Position numbers and translations under genes: made by a program. Positions 42,065-51,002 of a DNA stretch of 64,000 bases are shown here, piece after piece. The notes under the pieces are model-generated. The model saw only the letters and a program-made list of their open reading frames with translations, did not search any database and was not told the origin of the DNA. The first letter of the stretch is position 1, and every line of letters begins with the position of its first letter. This DNA comes from M3007 sp964392655 (GTDB lineage Bacteria; Bacteroidota; Bacteroidia; Chitinophagales; Saprospiraceae), in assembly GCA_964392655.1 (NCBI GenBank), contig CAYMQY010000004.1, positions 1 through 64,000 of the forward strand, given 5' to 3'.

Positions 42065-45000
42065 ATGTCCAGGTTTACAATCCTGTTCCTTTTGGGAACC
42101 ACTATCGTCAATGCTAATCCTGCAACTCATTTGGTACATCCCTCCGAAAGCCCTGTTCCGGCAATGGACACCATTCCGCCGTCCATAACCTGCCCGCCCG
42201 ATATTACGCTGACGCTCGGGCCGACCGGCTGCGACACCGTTTTCCACTACACGGTGACGGCTACGGACAACACGCCGGGGGTGATCGTAGCCAAGGTGTC
42301 CGGGTTGGCCTCGGGAGCCAAATTCCCGGCCGGCCTCACCACCAACCTGTTTATCGCCGTGGATGCGGCGGGCAATACCGCCACCTGTTCCTTCACCGTG
42401 CGGGTGGTGTCCAACCCGCCGTCAGCAGTCCAGTGCAACGACGAAGTAGTGCAGTTTCTGGATGCCAACTGTATGCGAACCGTATTGGCCACCGAGGTGC
42501 TTGAGCCGCCGTTTGGTTGCTTGGATGCGTACAAGATCGAGGTAGATTTCACGGTTCCGTTTGGCAACGGCCCCTGGAACCCGGCTGTATTCGGCTCAAA
42601 CGATTTGGGAAAAACCTACCAGTTCCGCGTCACGAACATCGTCAATGGAAATTATTGTTGGGGTAACATTACGCTGCGGGATACCCTGCGTCCGGCGCCC
42701 GCCTGCTCCACACTGAACATTCCGTGCGCAGTACCGACGGAGCACCTGACACCCGCTTTTTTGAAAGACAGTCTTGGGTTTTTATCGGCAATGCCGACGG
42801 TGCCGGATAATTGTCCGGGGGCAAGTACCCTCACGTTTTCCGATGTCGGCGAAAATCTGGCTTGCGGCGCCCCCGACGGCGTGACGGCCCGTATCAGGCG
42901 CACCTGGATAGCACGCGATATTTCGGGGAATTCCGCAACCTGTCTGCAAACAATCAACCGCGTCCGGTCACTGGATTTCGTTGAGTTTCCGGAAAGAGAT
43001 ACCGTGTATTGTGCCGACGCCAGTATCCCCCCCTCGCGGACGGGAAGTCCGTATGTAGCCGTAGGCGGACGCCGGTACAGCCTGCTGACGGCTCCGGCTT
43101 GTGAAATTGACGCATTTTACGAGGATTTGCAGGCGAAAACCTGCGGCGGCTCCCGGCGAATTGCGCGGGAATGGGAAGTGCGCGACGCCTGCCTGCCCAG
43201 CGGTCCGGGGAATCCGATTAAGATGATTCAGATCATCGTGGTGCTGGATACCTCCGCACCGGTCGTTCAGTGCCCGGCGAATCAATTGTTCCTGATTCGA
43301 GCCGACAGTACCTGCCGGGTGCCGGTGCGCCTGCCGGATGTGTCTGCGCTGGATGACTGCTCGCCGGTGACGGAGGCTACGGCGTTCTGGAACGAGGGTG
43401 CTCTTATCAAAACCAGGTCGGGCGTCCTGAAAAATCATTCGGGCAATGATCCGATGGCTTTCGACACGCTGGCTGTATTCGACACGATTCCCAACTTTCC
43501 CACCGGCGTCACCGAAATGCTCTACGCCATCTCCGATGCTTGCGGCAACGTTACATCCTGCAGTTTTTTGGTAGAAGTTTGGGACAGTATTCCGCCCATA
43601 GCCGTATGCGACAGCGTGCCGACGGTGTATTTCGGGGCCGACGGGCTGGCGGTGTTGGCCGCAGCCGAGGCCGACAATGGCTCCTCGGACGCCTGCAACG
43701 ACCTGACCTTTAAAATTCGCCGCGTTACTTCCGGCGGATGCATGCCCGGCGACACGCTCCTCAACGATGTCTTGGTGGCTTGCTGTGCCGAGGAAGGCGA
43801 CACGATTGCAGCCATTCTGCGGGTGTACGATGTCGCCAATCCTGCCGGTGAAACGCAGGATGGTTTTGGCCTGGGGCAGTATTCCGAATGTTTGCTTCAG
43901 GTGGTAGTGGCCGATACGTTCGGACTGGGTTGCGCCGCCCCACCGGATGTGACCACAACCTGCGATGCATTCCTGCCGGACTTGTCGGAATACGGCTCGT
44001 TTTCAAGTTCCTGTGTGGCTGATTCCACGCAGGAAGTGGGTGATTATGCCCAGTTCGACAGCTTATGCCGGAGCGGAACGCTGATCCGGTATTTTCGCGC
44101 ATTCGACACGGCAAGCGGGCAAAGCCGGACGTGCAGCCAAATAATTACGGTGAATCCTGAACCGTATGACTACTACGTCCGATTCCCCGACGATAAAATC
44201 ATCACCGAATGCGACAGCACAGGCTCGTTTGGCGAAGGTCCGCAGTGGATCGGGCTTGGCGGTTGCGAGCATATTGTTGTGACGTACACCGACGAACTTT
44301 TCACTGTAGTACCTGATGCCTGTTACAGGATTGAGCGGCAGTGGACGGTGTACAACTCCTGCACTTACAACCCCAATCTGGCGCTAGTTACGATTCCGAA
44401 CCCCAACCCGAACCCCATCACCAACCACCCCAACAACCTGCCGGGACCTGTGGTATCGGCCCCGAACGCCATGACGCCCTGGGCGCCTACTACGGTAGCG
44501 ATCAATCCGGGCGCTACGCCTACAAATTTCAGCACATTCTGGAGCGCCGACGCCAACGGGTACACTTACAAGCAAATCATCAAAGTCATAGACGTAAAGA
44601 AGCCGGTGGCATTGAACTGCCCGATTGCGCCGCTTAACCTCGAAGATGCAAGCGACAATGACCCCAACTTTTGGAACGCCCTTTACTGGTCAGACCCGGT
44701 AAGCGGCCAGAAAGATATGTGCGAGGGAGCGGTTGATCTGTGTTTGACTGCTACCGACCTGTGTAGCGGATCGGACTTGAACATCAGGTATATCCTGTAT
44801 TTAGACCTTGACAACAATGGCACACAGGAAACATCCGTGTCGAGCAGCCATGCATTTGTGGCAAACACCGTGTACTACGGCAATACCTCCGGGAATGGCA
44901 CAGCTCGCCAGTTTGACTTTCGTTCGGTACCCGGCAACCAGAAGTACGGTTTTGCCATACAAACATCTACCAGCGGCAGGAACCAAACAGCCTGTGTGCG

Positions 45001-46402
45001 TTGGCGGAATGTAGATAACCCCGGCAGTTTCGTCCTACCCCAGTTGCCTTACGGGACACACCGTATCCGCTGGCTCGCCGACGATGCGTGCGGAAACGAA
45101 ACCACCTGCGAGTATACGTTTTCAGTGCAAAATGCCGCAGGTATTTGCGGAGCAGACATGGTACCGATCAGCGGTAACATACAAACCGAGGCAGGAGCCG
45201 GGGTGGAAGCCGTAAACGTACGCCTGAACCGCGTGCTGGCGGGAGTGCCGGACTGGACGCAGACCAGCGTGACCGATGCAAACGGCGATTACAGCACTCA
45301 GGCGCCTTCCGGCGGTTCGTACACACTGGCGCCCGAACTGGATGTAGCGCCGTTGAACGGCGTTTCCACGCTGGACATGCTGCTGATTAACAAGCATATT
45401 CTCGGTCAGGACACGCTGGACAGTCCCTTCAAAATAATTGCTGCCGATGCCAACAAGAGCCGTTCCATCACGACATTCGACATTGTGGAACTGCGCAAAC
45501 TTATCCTCGGGGTGTATTCCAAACTTCCCAACAACACGTCGTGGCGGTTCGTAGATGCCGGTTTTGTTTTTCCGCAGCCCGAGAACCCCTTGCAAACGGT
45601 TTTTCCGGAAACGATAACCGGTCTTAATCACACGCCTCAAAACCCGCCGGTTCACGATTTCATCGCTGTGAAAGTGGGTGATGTAAACGGGAATGCTTCG
45701 CCTGGCGTCATGGCTGCTACTCCGGTATCGCGGGATGCTGCGCCGATCCGGCTCACCATCCCCGACAGGGTTGTACATGCCGGTGATACGGTGGATGTCC
45801 GGCTTGCATTCCCTGAACCGGTTGCCGGTTTTCAGTTGACGTTGGCGCTTGTTGGCATGGATGTGCTGGATGTCCTGCCCGGCCCGGGAATGGGGGGGGA
45901 ACATTTTGCCGTTTTCCCGGAAGACGGGCTGCTCACGGTCAGTTGGACAGGCGCCGGCACACCTGCATTTGTGCTGCGGCTGAGGGCCGATCGAAGCGGG
46001 CGTTTGAGCGATCAGATACACCTTTCCCGCCAGATAGCCGTGCCGGAAGCCTATTTGGCATCAGAAACCGGCTATCGAATTGCCGATCTTGTGCTACATG
46101 TTGAGGATGGGGACTACGTCTACAGTCCGACAGCAGGCCTGGAATTGTACCAAAACCGCCCCAACCCGGTCAGTAATTCCACCCAAATCAGGTTTTTCCT
46201 GCCGGAGTCCGGCACGGCAACGCTTCGGGTAAATGCCCCGGACGGGCGATTGGTTTTTGAAAAATCCGGGTATTTCAGAACGGGTTTGCACAGCATACCG
46301 CTCCATCGGGAACAATTCGGTGGAGCCACCGGGGTATTTTTCTATACCCTTGAAACCGGGAAGGAAACACGAACCAAACGAATGATCGTGCCTGAACGGT
46401 GA
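42065..46402 (+). CDS. Giant HYR/dockerin-like T9SS type A surface protein
   Basis: A 1445-residue secreted protein. A short signal-like N-terminus (MSRFTILFLLGTTIVNA) is followed by HYR-type immunoglobulin-like domains (DTIPPSITCPPDITLTLGP, DAAGNTATCSFTV, later SDACGNVTSCSF and DDACGNETTCEYTF), with a proline/asparagine linker near 780 (NPNPNPITNHPNN). A carboxypeptidase-regulatory-like fold (about 1035-1090) precedes a dockerin-like module at about 1096-1225 (NGVSTLDMLLINKHILG, SITTFDIVELRKLILG, VKVGDVNG), then a cohesin-like region and a T9SS type A sorting domain (about 1355-1445). Probably a surface adhesin or scaffold. Confidence 0.92.
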   Translation: MSRFTILFLLGTTIVNANPATHLVHPSESPVPAMDTIPPSITCPPDITLTLGPTGCDTVFHYTVTATDNTPGVIVAKVSGLASGAKFPAGLTTNLFIAVDAAGNTATCSFTVRVVSNPPSAVQCNDEVVQFLDANCMRTVLATEVLEPPFGCLDAYKIEVDFTVPFGNGPWNPAVFGSNDLGKTYQFRVTNIVNGNYCWGNITLRDTLRPAPACSTLNIPCAVPTEHLTPAFLKDSLGFLSAMPTVPDNCPGASTLTFSDVGENLACGAPDGVTARIRRTWIARDISGNSATCLQTINRVRSLDFVEFPERDTVYCADASIPPSRTGSPYVAVGGRRYSLLTAPACEIDAFYEDLQAKTCGGSRRIAREWEVRDACLPSGPGNPIKMIQIIVVLDTSAPVVQCPANQLFLIRADSTCRVPVRLPDVSALDDCSPVTEATAFWNEGALIKTRSGVLKNHSGNDPMAFDTLAVFDTIPNFPTGVTEMLYAISDACGNVTSCSFLVEVWDSIPPIAVCDSVPTVYFGADGLAVLAAAEADNGSSDACNDLTFKIRRVTSGGCMPGDTLLNDVLVACCAEEGDTIAAILRVYDVANPAGETQDGFGLGQYSECLLQVVVADTFGLGCAAPPDVTTTCDAFLPDLSEYGSFSSSCVADSTQEVGDYAQFDSLCRSGTLIRYFRAFDTASGQSRTCSQIITVNPEPYDYYVRFPDDKIITECDSTGSFGEGPQWIGLGGCEHIVVTYTDELFTVVPDACYRIERQWTVYNSCTYNPNLALVTIPNPNPNPITNHPNNLPGPVVSAPNAMTPWAPTTVAINPGATPTNFSTFWSADANGYTYKQIIKVIDVKKPVALNCPIAPLNLEDASDNDPNFWNALYWSDPVSGQKDMCEGAVDLCLTATDLCSGSDLNIRYILYLDLDNNGTQETSVSSSHAFVANTVYYGNTSGNGTARQFDFRSVPGNQKYGFAIQTSTSGRNQTACVRWRNVDNPGSFVLPQLPYGTHRIRWLADDACGNETTCEYTFSVQNAAGICGADMVPISGNIQTEAGAGVEAVNVRLNRVLAGVPDWTQTSVTDANGDYSTQAPSGGSYTLAPELDVAPLNGVSTLDMLLINKHILGQDTLDSPFKIIAADANKSRSITTFDIVELRKLILGVYSKLPNNTSWRFVDAGFVFPQPENPLQTVFPETITGLNHTPQNPPVHDFIAVKVGDVNGNASPGVMAATPVSRDAAPIRLTIPDRVVHAGDTVDVRLAFPEPVAGFQLTLALVGMDVLDVLPGPGMGGEHFAVFPEDGLLTVSWTGAGTPAFVLRLRADRSGRLSDQIHLSRQIAVPEAYLASETGYRIADLVLHVEDGDYVYSPTAGLELYQNRPNPVSNSTQIRFFLPESGTATLRVNAPDGRLVFEKSGYFRTGLHSIPLHREQFGGATGVFFYTLETGKETRTKRMIVPER

Positions 46403-46552
46403 GCATAAAAAAACTGCCCGCCCTGTAAGCACAGAACGAGCAGCCCGATCAATTTGAAAACGAAATAAGAGCGTGTACTTGATAAAAATCGCCGGCAAAG
46501 GTATCCGCCGGTTTCAGCGCAGCAAACCCCCATGTAGGGGTGAGGTCGGCGG

Positions 46553-47383
46553 TCAACTCTTCAGGCGTACAAAACCTTTTTCGTAGCAATACTCCGCAAA
46601 GTCACGGGCATTTTTGAAATCGTACACGAACAAGGCCTTAGCCTTGCGCAACAGGTTGGCGTTGTACTCGTGCAAGGTGTGGCGCGACCAGCCTTTTTCA
46701 CGCAAAACGTCGTCGGTACTTTTGCCGGAAGCATACAGCGCCAGAATATCCAGTTCGGCATCGGTGAATTCATCCAGAAGGTGCAACGCCATGCGTGCTT
46801 TGAGTTGCTGATCCAGTTCATTGTCGGACACGTTCCGGATCTGAATATGCGCCTCCAGGGGGCGCATGTTTCGCGGCGACCACTTGCTTTCCCGGTAGAA
46901 TGTTTGCAGGTTAGTCACGATGCGTCCTTCGCTATCCACCTGAACGATGGTGGTATTCATGTAAAACCAGAAATATTGCCCGTCTGCCAACAGCATGGGG
47001 AGCGGCGCCCGGAACACTGCCTGCAACGGATTCATAGCCACATCCTGTTTCAGAATCAGGTCATAAGCTGCCGTGCGCCATCGCAAGTAGGGCAGTACAT
47101 AGTCGGGATGTACCTGTCGGAAAAAATCTTTTACCGAGGATAGTCTACGCCCAAACAACTCCTGATCGCCCTGACTGTGGGAGATCGTCAGTGTTTTGTA
47201 GTCAATAATCTGCCAAAACGCCATGTTGGGATAGTCCTCGCGAAAGTGGCTGAGCCTGGTCAGAAATTGTTCGAAAGCCTCCGGGTCGAGGTTAACGGGC
47301 GGGCCTACCGCAGCGCGATATGCGATGGACGGTCGTTCAATCAGGCGTTCATATAATTCGTCAAACGGTTGATAGCCAAGCAT
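46553..47383 (-). CDS. LuxR-type regulator with PAS-like N-terminal domain
   Basis: A 276-residue protein. The N-terminal domain (about 60-180: IIDYKTLTISHSQGDQELFG..., FWFYMNTTIVQVDSEGRIV) resembles a PAS sensor. The C-terminal part carries a LuxR-type helix-turn-helix (DEFTDAELDILALYASGKSTDDVLREKGWSRHTLHEYNANLLRKAKA). Start at MLGYQPFDELYERL (47383), though an in-frame Met exists 60 bases upstream. Divergent from the tetR gene. The 150 bases after it, up to the HYR giant, hold no clear terminator. Targets unknown. Confidence 0.85.
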   Translation of the reverse strand: MLGYQPFDELYERLIERPSIAYRAAVGPPVNLDPEAFEQFLTRLSHFREDYPNMAFWQIIDYKTLTISHSQGDQELFGRRLSSVKDFFRQVHPDYVLPYLRWRTAAYDLILKQDVAMNPLQAVFRAPLPMLLADGQYFWFYMNTTIVQVDSEGRIVTNLQTFYRESKWSPRNMRPLEAHIQIRNVSDNELDQQLKARMALHLLDEFTDAELDILALYASGKSTDDVLREKGWSRHTLHEYNANLLRKAKALFVYDFKNARDFAEYCYEKGFVRLKS

Positions 47384-47542
47384 GTCAGTACAATCAGTTG
47401 AATCAAAAAGGCGAAGCGCATTCTGACAACCGGGGCAAAGCACTCCAAAGTTATTTTATTTTCCAAACACCGGTCGTGTTTCTTGCCCACACGCTATTTT
47501 TAGTCAGGGAGAAAAAAACCTGCAGCTATAATTTGGAATTAA

Positions 47543-47555
47543 TGAACAGTGTTCA
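47543..47555. promoter_or_regulatory. TetR operator candidate upstream of the tetR gene
   Basis: A perfect palindrome TGAACA-G-TGTTCA, 38 bases before the tetR ATG at 47593. A near-identical copy lies before the efflux operon, supporting autoregulation plus control of the pump. Confidence 0.65.
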
Positions 47556-47592
47556 TCAAATTTGCAGCGTTCATTTTTCATTCACACAAGAC

Positions 47593-48204
47593 ATGGGCAT
47601 TATCCAACGAAAAGAACGGGAAAAGGAAGAGATGCGGCGCCTTATTCTGGATGCAGCACTACGCTTGTTCCGGGAGCGTGGGTACGACGGGGTCAGCATT
47701 CGCAACATCGCCGAGGTCATTGAGTATAGCCCCGGCACAATTTACCTGTACTACAAGGACAAAAGCGAGATCTTTTTTGCCCTTCAATTTGAAGCAGCCG
47801 CATTAAAACGCGACCACCTGCTCCCGGTGGCAAACATCGAGAATCCCTGGGAACGGCTGATCGAATTCGGTCGCAGGTACATTGACTTCGGCATGAAACA
47901 TCCCGATCTGTACGACCTGTTGTTTATCACCCGGTCGCCCATGGAATACATTGAAAATCAGGAATGTTGGCACCTCGGATTGGCGACACATTCCTTCTTC
48001 GTGGAAACAGTACAAGCCTGCGTGGACCAGCGCTTCTTCAAAAGCACCGACACCGATACCATCGCGTACACGCTGTGGTGCCATGCCCATGGTCTGGTTT
48101 CACTCTTCATCCGCGAGCGCATGCGCATGTATCCTGAAGAGAAACGGCAGGAGCTCGCCCAAAAGTCATTTGCCATGATTGTAAAAATGGCGGAAAACCT
48201 GTGA
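47593..48204 (+). CDS. TetR-family repressor of the adjacent RND efflux operon
   Basis: A 203-residue TetR regulator. The N-terminal helix-turn-helix is complete (MRRLILDAALRLFRERGYDGVSIRNIAEVIEYSPGTIYLYYKDKSEIF), with a WHG-like ligand domain after it (WHLGLATHSFFVETVQACVDQRFF, TLWCHAHGLVSLFI). The ATG at 47593 is preferred; an upstream in-frame ATG (47542) would place the operator inside the gene. It is followed after 168 bases by a tolC-MFP-RND operon in the same direction, each with a similar palindromic operator upstream, so it very likely represses both. Confidence 0.9.
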   Translation: MGIIQRKEREKEEMRRLILDAALRLFRERGYDGVSIRNIAEVIEYSPGTIYLYYKDKSEIFFALQFEAAALKRDHLLPVANIENPWERLIEFGRRYIDFGMKHPDLYDLLFITRSPMEYIENQECWHLGLATHSFFVETVQACVDQRFFKSTDTDTIAYTLWCHAHGLVSLFIRERMRMYPEEKRQELAQKSFAMIVKMAENL

Positions 48205-48338
48205 GGCCGGGCGCAGCATAATCTGGTTTTACCACGTCAATCCAGCCGTTTAAATCCGCAAGTCATACGCCGAATCTGACGACTCACGACTTTCCGGTTG
48301 TTTCGCGCTGCTTCCTTCCGTCTTTTTGTGCCATGAAC

Positions 48339-48351
48339 TAAACACTGTTCA
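48339..48351. promoter_or_regulatory. TetR operator candidate upstream of the efflux operon
   Basis: TAAACA-C-TGTTCA differs by one base in the arms from the palindrome TGAACA-n-TGTTCA found upstream of tetR, and lies 21 bases before the tolC-like ATG. Confidence 0.6.
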
Positions 48352-48372
48352 GAAAATTATACCTGTTTTGAA

Positions 48373-49731
48373 ATGAGAACAATCCGCATTTGCCTCTTCC
48401 TGTTTGCTTTTGTGAAGACCGGAGCTTTTCAAGCCCAGTCTTCTCCGGTTCTGGAGGACTACATTCGCGAAGGGCTAACCAACAACCTCGCGCTCCGGCA
48501 ACAAACGCTCGATCTGCAACGCAGCATGGAGGCCGTCCGGCAGGCAAAAAGCCTGTTTTTCCCAAGCGTCCAGTTCAACGCCACCTACACCCGCGCCACC
48601 GGCGGGCGCCAGATCGAACTTCCATTGGGCGACCTGCTCAACCCCGTGTACGGCACCCTGAACCAGTTGCTGCAAACCAATGTCTTTCCGACCTTGGAGA
48701 ATCGGACAGAGCAGTTTTTGCCCGACGATTTTCACGAAACCTACCTGAAGGTAGCCTACCCGCTGTTCAATTCCGACCTGAAATATAATCGCCGGATTCA
48801 GGAGCAGGTGGTGACAAGCAAAGTGGCTACCAAAGCCGCTTATGAACACGAACTGCGTTACCGCATCGTCGAGGCCTACCTGCGCTACCTGCAAACCCTG
48901 GAGGCCGAAAAAATCTGGCTCAACAGCCGGGAAGTGCTGCTGGAATTGCGCCGTTTCAACGAGTCATTGGTGAAAAACAACGTGGCTACGCGTGATGTGG
49001 TGGCTACCGCCGACTACGAACTCAGCAAAGCCGAAACAGAAATATTCCAACTCAAAAGTCGCCAAAACACCGCTCGGGCTTACTTTAATTTCCTGATCAA
49101 CCGCGACTTGCAGTCCGACATCGTCGTAGACTCCGCGCTGCTCCGGCAGGATGTCCCGGTGTACGAAAAGAACGAATTGGTCAAAAATGCCCTCGCCGGC
49201 AGGCAGGAACTTGCCGCCCTCAGCGCCGGCCAGGCTGCAGCCGAAAGTGTCCTGAAGATGAACGAAGACAATCGCATTTTGCCCGACCTGTATATCGGCG
49301 GGCAGGTCGGTTTTCAGGGCTTTGGCTACAAATTCAACGGCGACCAGGCGTATGCGCTGGCGCAAATCGGCCTGAGTTACGACCTGTTTGGAGGTGGCAT
49401 GAAAAACAGCAAAGTCCAGCAGGCCCGTATCGAAACGGAGAAACTCCGCGCTCAGCAGGACGAGGTGCGCCAACAAATTGCTCTACAGGTGACACAGGCC
49501 TCAAACGAACTCGAAAGCGCCCGAAACGCCTGGAGCACATCCCGACAAGGGCTTGCGGCCGCTGAAGAAATTTTCCGGATTGTGAACAACAAATACCGCG
49601 CGAATCAGGCCCTGCTCATCGAATTTCTGGATGCCCAAAACCGCGTAACGGCAGCACGCTTGCAAACGGTGCTGGCCTGGGCGGAAGTGCTCGTGAAAGA
49701 AGCGGAATTGCGGAAATCTGCGGGGATGTAA
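48373..49731 (+). CDS. TolC-like outer-membrane efflux protein
   Basis: A 452-residue outer-membrane factor with signal peptide (MRTIRICLFLFAFVKTGAFQA), two OEP repeats with long helical hairpins (about 25-240 and 250-452; LALRQQTLDLQRSMEAVRQAKSLFFPSVQ and the ending AARLQTVLAWAEVLVKEAELRK). It forms the outer-membrane channel for the RND pump encoded two genes on. Likely first gene of the TetR-controlled operon. Confidence 0.94.
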   Translation: MRTIRICLFLFAFVKTGAFQAQSSPVLEDYIREGLTNNLALRQQTLDLQRSMEAVRQAKSLFFPSVQFNATYTRATGGRQIELPLGDLLNPVYGTLNQLLQTNVFPTLENRTEQFLPDDFHETYLKVAYPLFNSDLKYNRRIQEQVVTSKVATKAAYEHELRYRIVEAYLRYLQTLEAEKIWLNSREVLLELRRFNESLVKNNVATRDVVATADYELSKAETEIFQLKSRQNTARAYFNFLINRDLQSDIVVDSALLRQDVPVYEKNELVKNALAGRQELAALSAGQAAAESVLKMNEDNRILPDLYIGGQVGFQGFGYKFNGDQAYALAQIGLSYDLFGGGMKNSKVQQARIETEKLRAQQDEVRQQIALQVTQASNELESARNAWSTSRQGLAAAEEIFRIVNNKYRANQALLIEFLDAQNRVTAARLQTVLAWAEVLVKEAELRKSAGM

Positions 49732-49772
49732 TCTCAATATTTTTCACAAAAAAGATTTTGCCACAACCTGTT

Positions 49773-50867
49773 ATGAAAAAAATACCGCTCAATGCCCTCC
49801 TCCCAACACTGCTCGTGGGCAGCGCACTTTTCGGTCTCTACTGCCTGCTCGGGGGGTGCGGACAAACCTCCGTCGAGCCGTCCGCCATCGTCGCAAATGC
49901 CGTTGAAGACGAACGTATCCCGGTGCGGACGGCCACAGCCGTCACCAAAACATTTGCGCTCCCGGTGCATGCCAGCGGCATGCTGACCAGCGCCGGCGAA
50001 CAACGGCTTTCGTTCAAAGTCGGCGGCGTCATCCGGAGCATACTTGTGGACGAAGGCGATGTTGTTCGCTCCGGCCAACTGCTCGCCACACTGGACAAAA
50101 CCGAAATTGACGCCTCTGTCAGTCAGGCCGAGCAGGCCTTGCTCAAAGCCGAACGCGACCTCGCCCGGGTGGAAGGCCTGTACCGCGACAGCAGCGCCAC
50201 GCTCGAATTGCTGCAAAACGCCACCACCGGACGCGACGTGGCGAAGGAAACCCTGCGTATCGCCCGCTTCAACCAGCAATACGCTGAAATCCGAGCCACT
50301 CGCAGCGGGAAAATCATCAAAAAACTGATGAACACCGGCGAAATCATCGGCCCCGGTATGCCGGTGTTCGTGCTTTTCGAAACCGGCAACAACGACTGGG
50401 TGGTCAAAGTCAGCGTGAGCGACCGCGACTGGGCGCGGCTCACCCTCGGCATGCGCGCCGGCGTGCGCATGGATGCCCACCCCGACACAAAATTCACCGG
50501 CAGTGTTTCCGATCTTGCCCCGGCTGCCGACCCCGCCAACGGCCTTTATCCTGTAGAAATCCGGGTACAACCGCAAGGCAAACGCTTCGCTCCCGGGCTG
50601 TTTGCCGAAGTCGAAATCGCCCCGCAACAGGCACGCACGTATCAAGCCGTTCCGGTGGAAGCCATCATCGAAGGCGAGGGCCGCGAGGCGTTTGTCTTTG
50701 CCCTTGAACCCGACGGCGAGCAGGTGCGTAAGGTGCCCGTGCATGTGGCTTTCCTCGACGGCAACCTCGCCGTGCTGAGTCAGAGTATTGGAGAAAAAGC
50801 CGAAGTCATTACTGCCGGAGCGCCCTACCTGTCGGAGAAAAAGCGGGTGAAACGCGTGGAGGAATAG
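49773..50867 (+). CDS. Periplasmic adaptor (membrane fusion) lipoprotein of RND pump
   Basis: A 364-residue HlyD/AcrA-like adaptor. Signal MKKIPLNALLPTLLVG... ending LLGGC gives lipid-modified Cys near residue 29. A barrel-sandwich domain (LSFKVGGVIRSILVDEGDVVRSGQLLATLDKTEIDASV) flanks a short helical hairpin (about 110-160), followed by beta-barrel and membrane-proximal domains. It links the TolC-like protein and the RND pump. The 42-base gap to tolC and 135-base gap to the pump, the latter holding repeats, still fit one operon. Confidence 0.94.
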   Translation: MKKIPLNALLPTLLVGSALFGLYCLLGGCGQTSVEPSAIVANAVEDERIPVRTATAVTKTFALPVHASGMLTSAGEQRLSFKVGGVIRSILVDEGDVVRSGQLLATLDKTEIDASVSQAEQALLKAERDLARVEGLYRDSSATLELLQNATTGRDVAKETLRIARFNQQYAEIRATRSGKIIKKLMNTGEIIGPGMPVFVLFETGNNDWVVKVSVSDRDWARLTLGMRAGVRMDAHPDTKFTGSVSDLAPAADPANGLYPVEIRVQPQGKRFAPGLFAEVEIAPQQARTYQAVPVEAIIEGEGREAFVFALEPDGEQVRKVPVHVAFLDGNLAVLSQSIGEKAEVITAGAPYLSEKKRVKRVEE

Positions 50868-50895
50868 TAGTTGCCCAACGTCTGTCCCCCCTTTT

Positions 50896-50990
50896 CCCAC
50901 GGCTGAAGCCGTGGGCGAATAAGCACTGACTTTCCAACCCGTTAACCCGCTCAACCCGTCAAACCCGCTCAACCCGTTAAACCATTTCCA
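50896..50990. repeat. REP-like palindrome and AACCCGT tandem tract before the RND gene
   Basis: CCCACGGCTGAAGCCGTGGG (50896-50915) is the reverse-oriented copy of the palindrome at 21507 and 30994. From 50936 to 50990 follow about five direct units of the type AACCCGTTA/AACCCGCTC/AACCCGTCA. Together they fill the gap between the adaptor and pump genes. Confidence 0.8.
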
Positions 50991-51002
50991 ACCTTCGCAA
51001 AC

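Noticed and set aside
50936..50990. Tandem AACCCGT tract as a CRISPR or origin iteron array
   Set aside because: Units are only 9-10 bases, few and degenerate, with no AT-rich region or dnaA/rep gene nearby.
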